Below are positions 63,164 to 64,000 of a stretch of 64,000 nt of DNA, in pieces. Below the pieces are notes generated by a model, which had not been told where the DNA came from, did not search any database, and saw only the letters and a program-made list of their open reading frames with translations. Each line of letters starts with the position of its first letter. The stretch's first letter is position 1. The translations under genes and the position numbers were made by a program. Source of the stretch: Burkholderiales bacterium (lineage in GTDB: Bacteria > Pseudomonadota > Gammaproteobacteria > Burkholderiales > Nitrosomonadaceae); NCBI GenBank assembly GCA_024235755.1, contig JACKLV010000010.1, positions 1-64,000 of the forward strand. The letters run 5' to 3'.

Positions 63164-64000
63164 TTAGATTCGCATGGGCATGATGACATACTTAAAATCG
63201 TCCCGGCCCGGAATCGTAATTAAAACGCTGGAGGATGCGTCGGAAAACGCAAAACGAAATGTATCTACGGATACATAATTTAAGAGATCAGTGAGATAAG
63301 TAATATTCAGGCTGTAGTCTATAGCATCGTCATCATAGGTTATGGCCATTTCATCGAATGCTTCCTCCTGCTCAGTATTCTTACAAATGACACTGAGTTT
63401 GCTTTTATCGATGAGCAGACGTACGCCTTTCAGTAATTCGTTTGAATTTGAAAGGATGGATACGCGCTGCAATATATGCAGAAAAGACAAACGGTCAAGA
63501 TCAAAAGTTTTGTCATTTTGAGTCGGGATAGCGCGGCTGAAATTGGGGTATTTTCCGTCAATGACTTTAGAAATCAATACAATGTTTGAAAATTCCAGTA
63601 TGACTCTTTTGGGAAATATTTCGATCTTGACAGGTGTTTCGTCATCTTTGAGCAGCTTAAGCAGTTCCATGACTGTTTTGCGCGGTAAGATTACTGACAA
63701 ATTGACATCATTTAATTGAATAGGGGTCGAAGCAAAAGCCAGCCGGTGTGTATCTGTTCCCACAGTAATCAATTCACCGTTGTCTACCGATAATAAAACT
63801 CCATTTAAAAAATAGCGGATGTCTTGCTCTGCAATAGCATACTGGACATTGCTCAACAGGTTTCTGATGGTACTTTGCGATAGAGAGATTGTTTCAGTCG
63901 ATTGATTTTCCTCAGTAATAATCGGGAAATCTTCGGCTGGCAAAATTTGCAGATTGAATAGGCTTTTACCGGATTTAATCTGCAGTTTTTCATCTTTTTT
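63164..64000 (-). CDS. dnaN: DNA polymerase III sliding clamp (beta subunit), 5' end outside the window
   Basis: 278 C-terminal residues of about 370; the start lies beyond the right edge. The frame is open to the last base (KLQIKSGKSLFNLQILPAEDFP reads through the edge). Clamp features: SLSQSTIRNLLSNVQYAIAEQDIRYFLNGVLL, GTDTHRLAFAS, VILPRKTVMELLKLL and the terminal VLITIPGRDDFKYVIMPMRI. The clamp tethers polymerase III to DNA. With gyrB behind it, dnaA and oriC are expected just beyond the window. Confidence 0.97.
   Translation of the reverse strand, partial: KKDEKLQIKSGKSLFNLQILPAEDFPIITEENQSTETISLSQSTIRNLLSNVQYAIAEQDIRYFLNGVLLSVDNGELITVGTDTHRLAFASTPIQLNDVNLSVILPRKTVMELLKLLKDDETPVKIEIFPKRVILEFSNIVLISKVIDGKYPNFSRAIPTQNDKTFDLDRLSFLHILQRVSILSNSNELLKGVRLLIDKSKLSVICKNTEQEEAFDEMAITYDDDAIDYSLNITYLTDLLNYVSVDTFRFAFSDASSSVLITIPGRDDFKYVIMPMRI

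Overview
The window looks like part of a chromosome from a betaproteobacterium, most likely a urea-using ammonia oxidiser of the Nitrosomonas type. This is an inference. It rests on the style of the predicted proteins, the moderate GC content, a large urea/urease/nickel locus, a Nitrosomonas-like minor-pilin cluster and the gyrB-dnaN end. No amo or hao genes lie in the window to prove it.

Layout, left to right. 0-11.4 kb: an IS110-like transposase remnant, thiO, a minor-pilin operon (fimT/gspH-like, pilV, pilW, pilX, pilY1, pilE), then phoU, rpiA and mutL. 11.6-27.6 kb: a urea and metal locus. The minus strand reads porin, ureD, ureA, ureB, ureC, ureF, ureG, a UT-family urea transporter, an exported beta-carbonic anhydrase, and a remarkable single ORF joining a HupE/UreJ-type metal permease to a TonB-dependent receptor. 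ureE, which would normally lie between ureC and ureF, is absent there. It sits 4.6 kb beyond ureC on the plus strand, at the head of a ZnuABC/MntABC-type metal ABC transporter operon. 27.6-31.1 kb: two paralogous NarL-type regulators (one has lost its phosphorylation site), a second universal stress protein and an Hsp20. 31.2-40.2 kb: gltD/gltB, a secreted trypsin-like protease, gltX, tRNA-Ala and tRNA-Glu. 40.3-40.9 kb: a small gene graveyard with fragments of an old type I restriction system and a VapC toxin. 40.9-42.6 kb: a histone-deacetylase-family enzyme and a secreted retropepsin-like protein. 42.8-50.0 kb: an intact type I restriction-modification operon (hsdM-hsdS-hsdR) with a vapBC toxin-antitoxin pair lodged between hsdS and hsdR. 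50-53.6 kb: a 2-oxoglutarate/iron dioxygenase and a PAS histidine kinase with its response regulator. 53.6-59.9 kb: a tight riboflavin/thiamine operon (ribE-ribB-ribH-nusB-thiL-pgpA-pncC) and a lytic transglycosylase. 59.9-64 kb: tRNA-Arg, a broken phage holin gene, gyrB and the start-truncated dnaN, so the replication origin is probably close to the right edge.

The central functional story is the 16-kb urea/nickel locus. A porin and UT channel could admit urea, urease splits it to ammonia and CO2, the exported carbonic anhydrase would handle CO2/bicarbonate outside the cytoplasm, and two separate metal-import routes plus the UreE/F/G chaperones would supply nickel. The HupE-receptor fusion, whose last membrane helix looks like an internal signal peptide, is the strongest candidate for something new.
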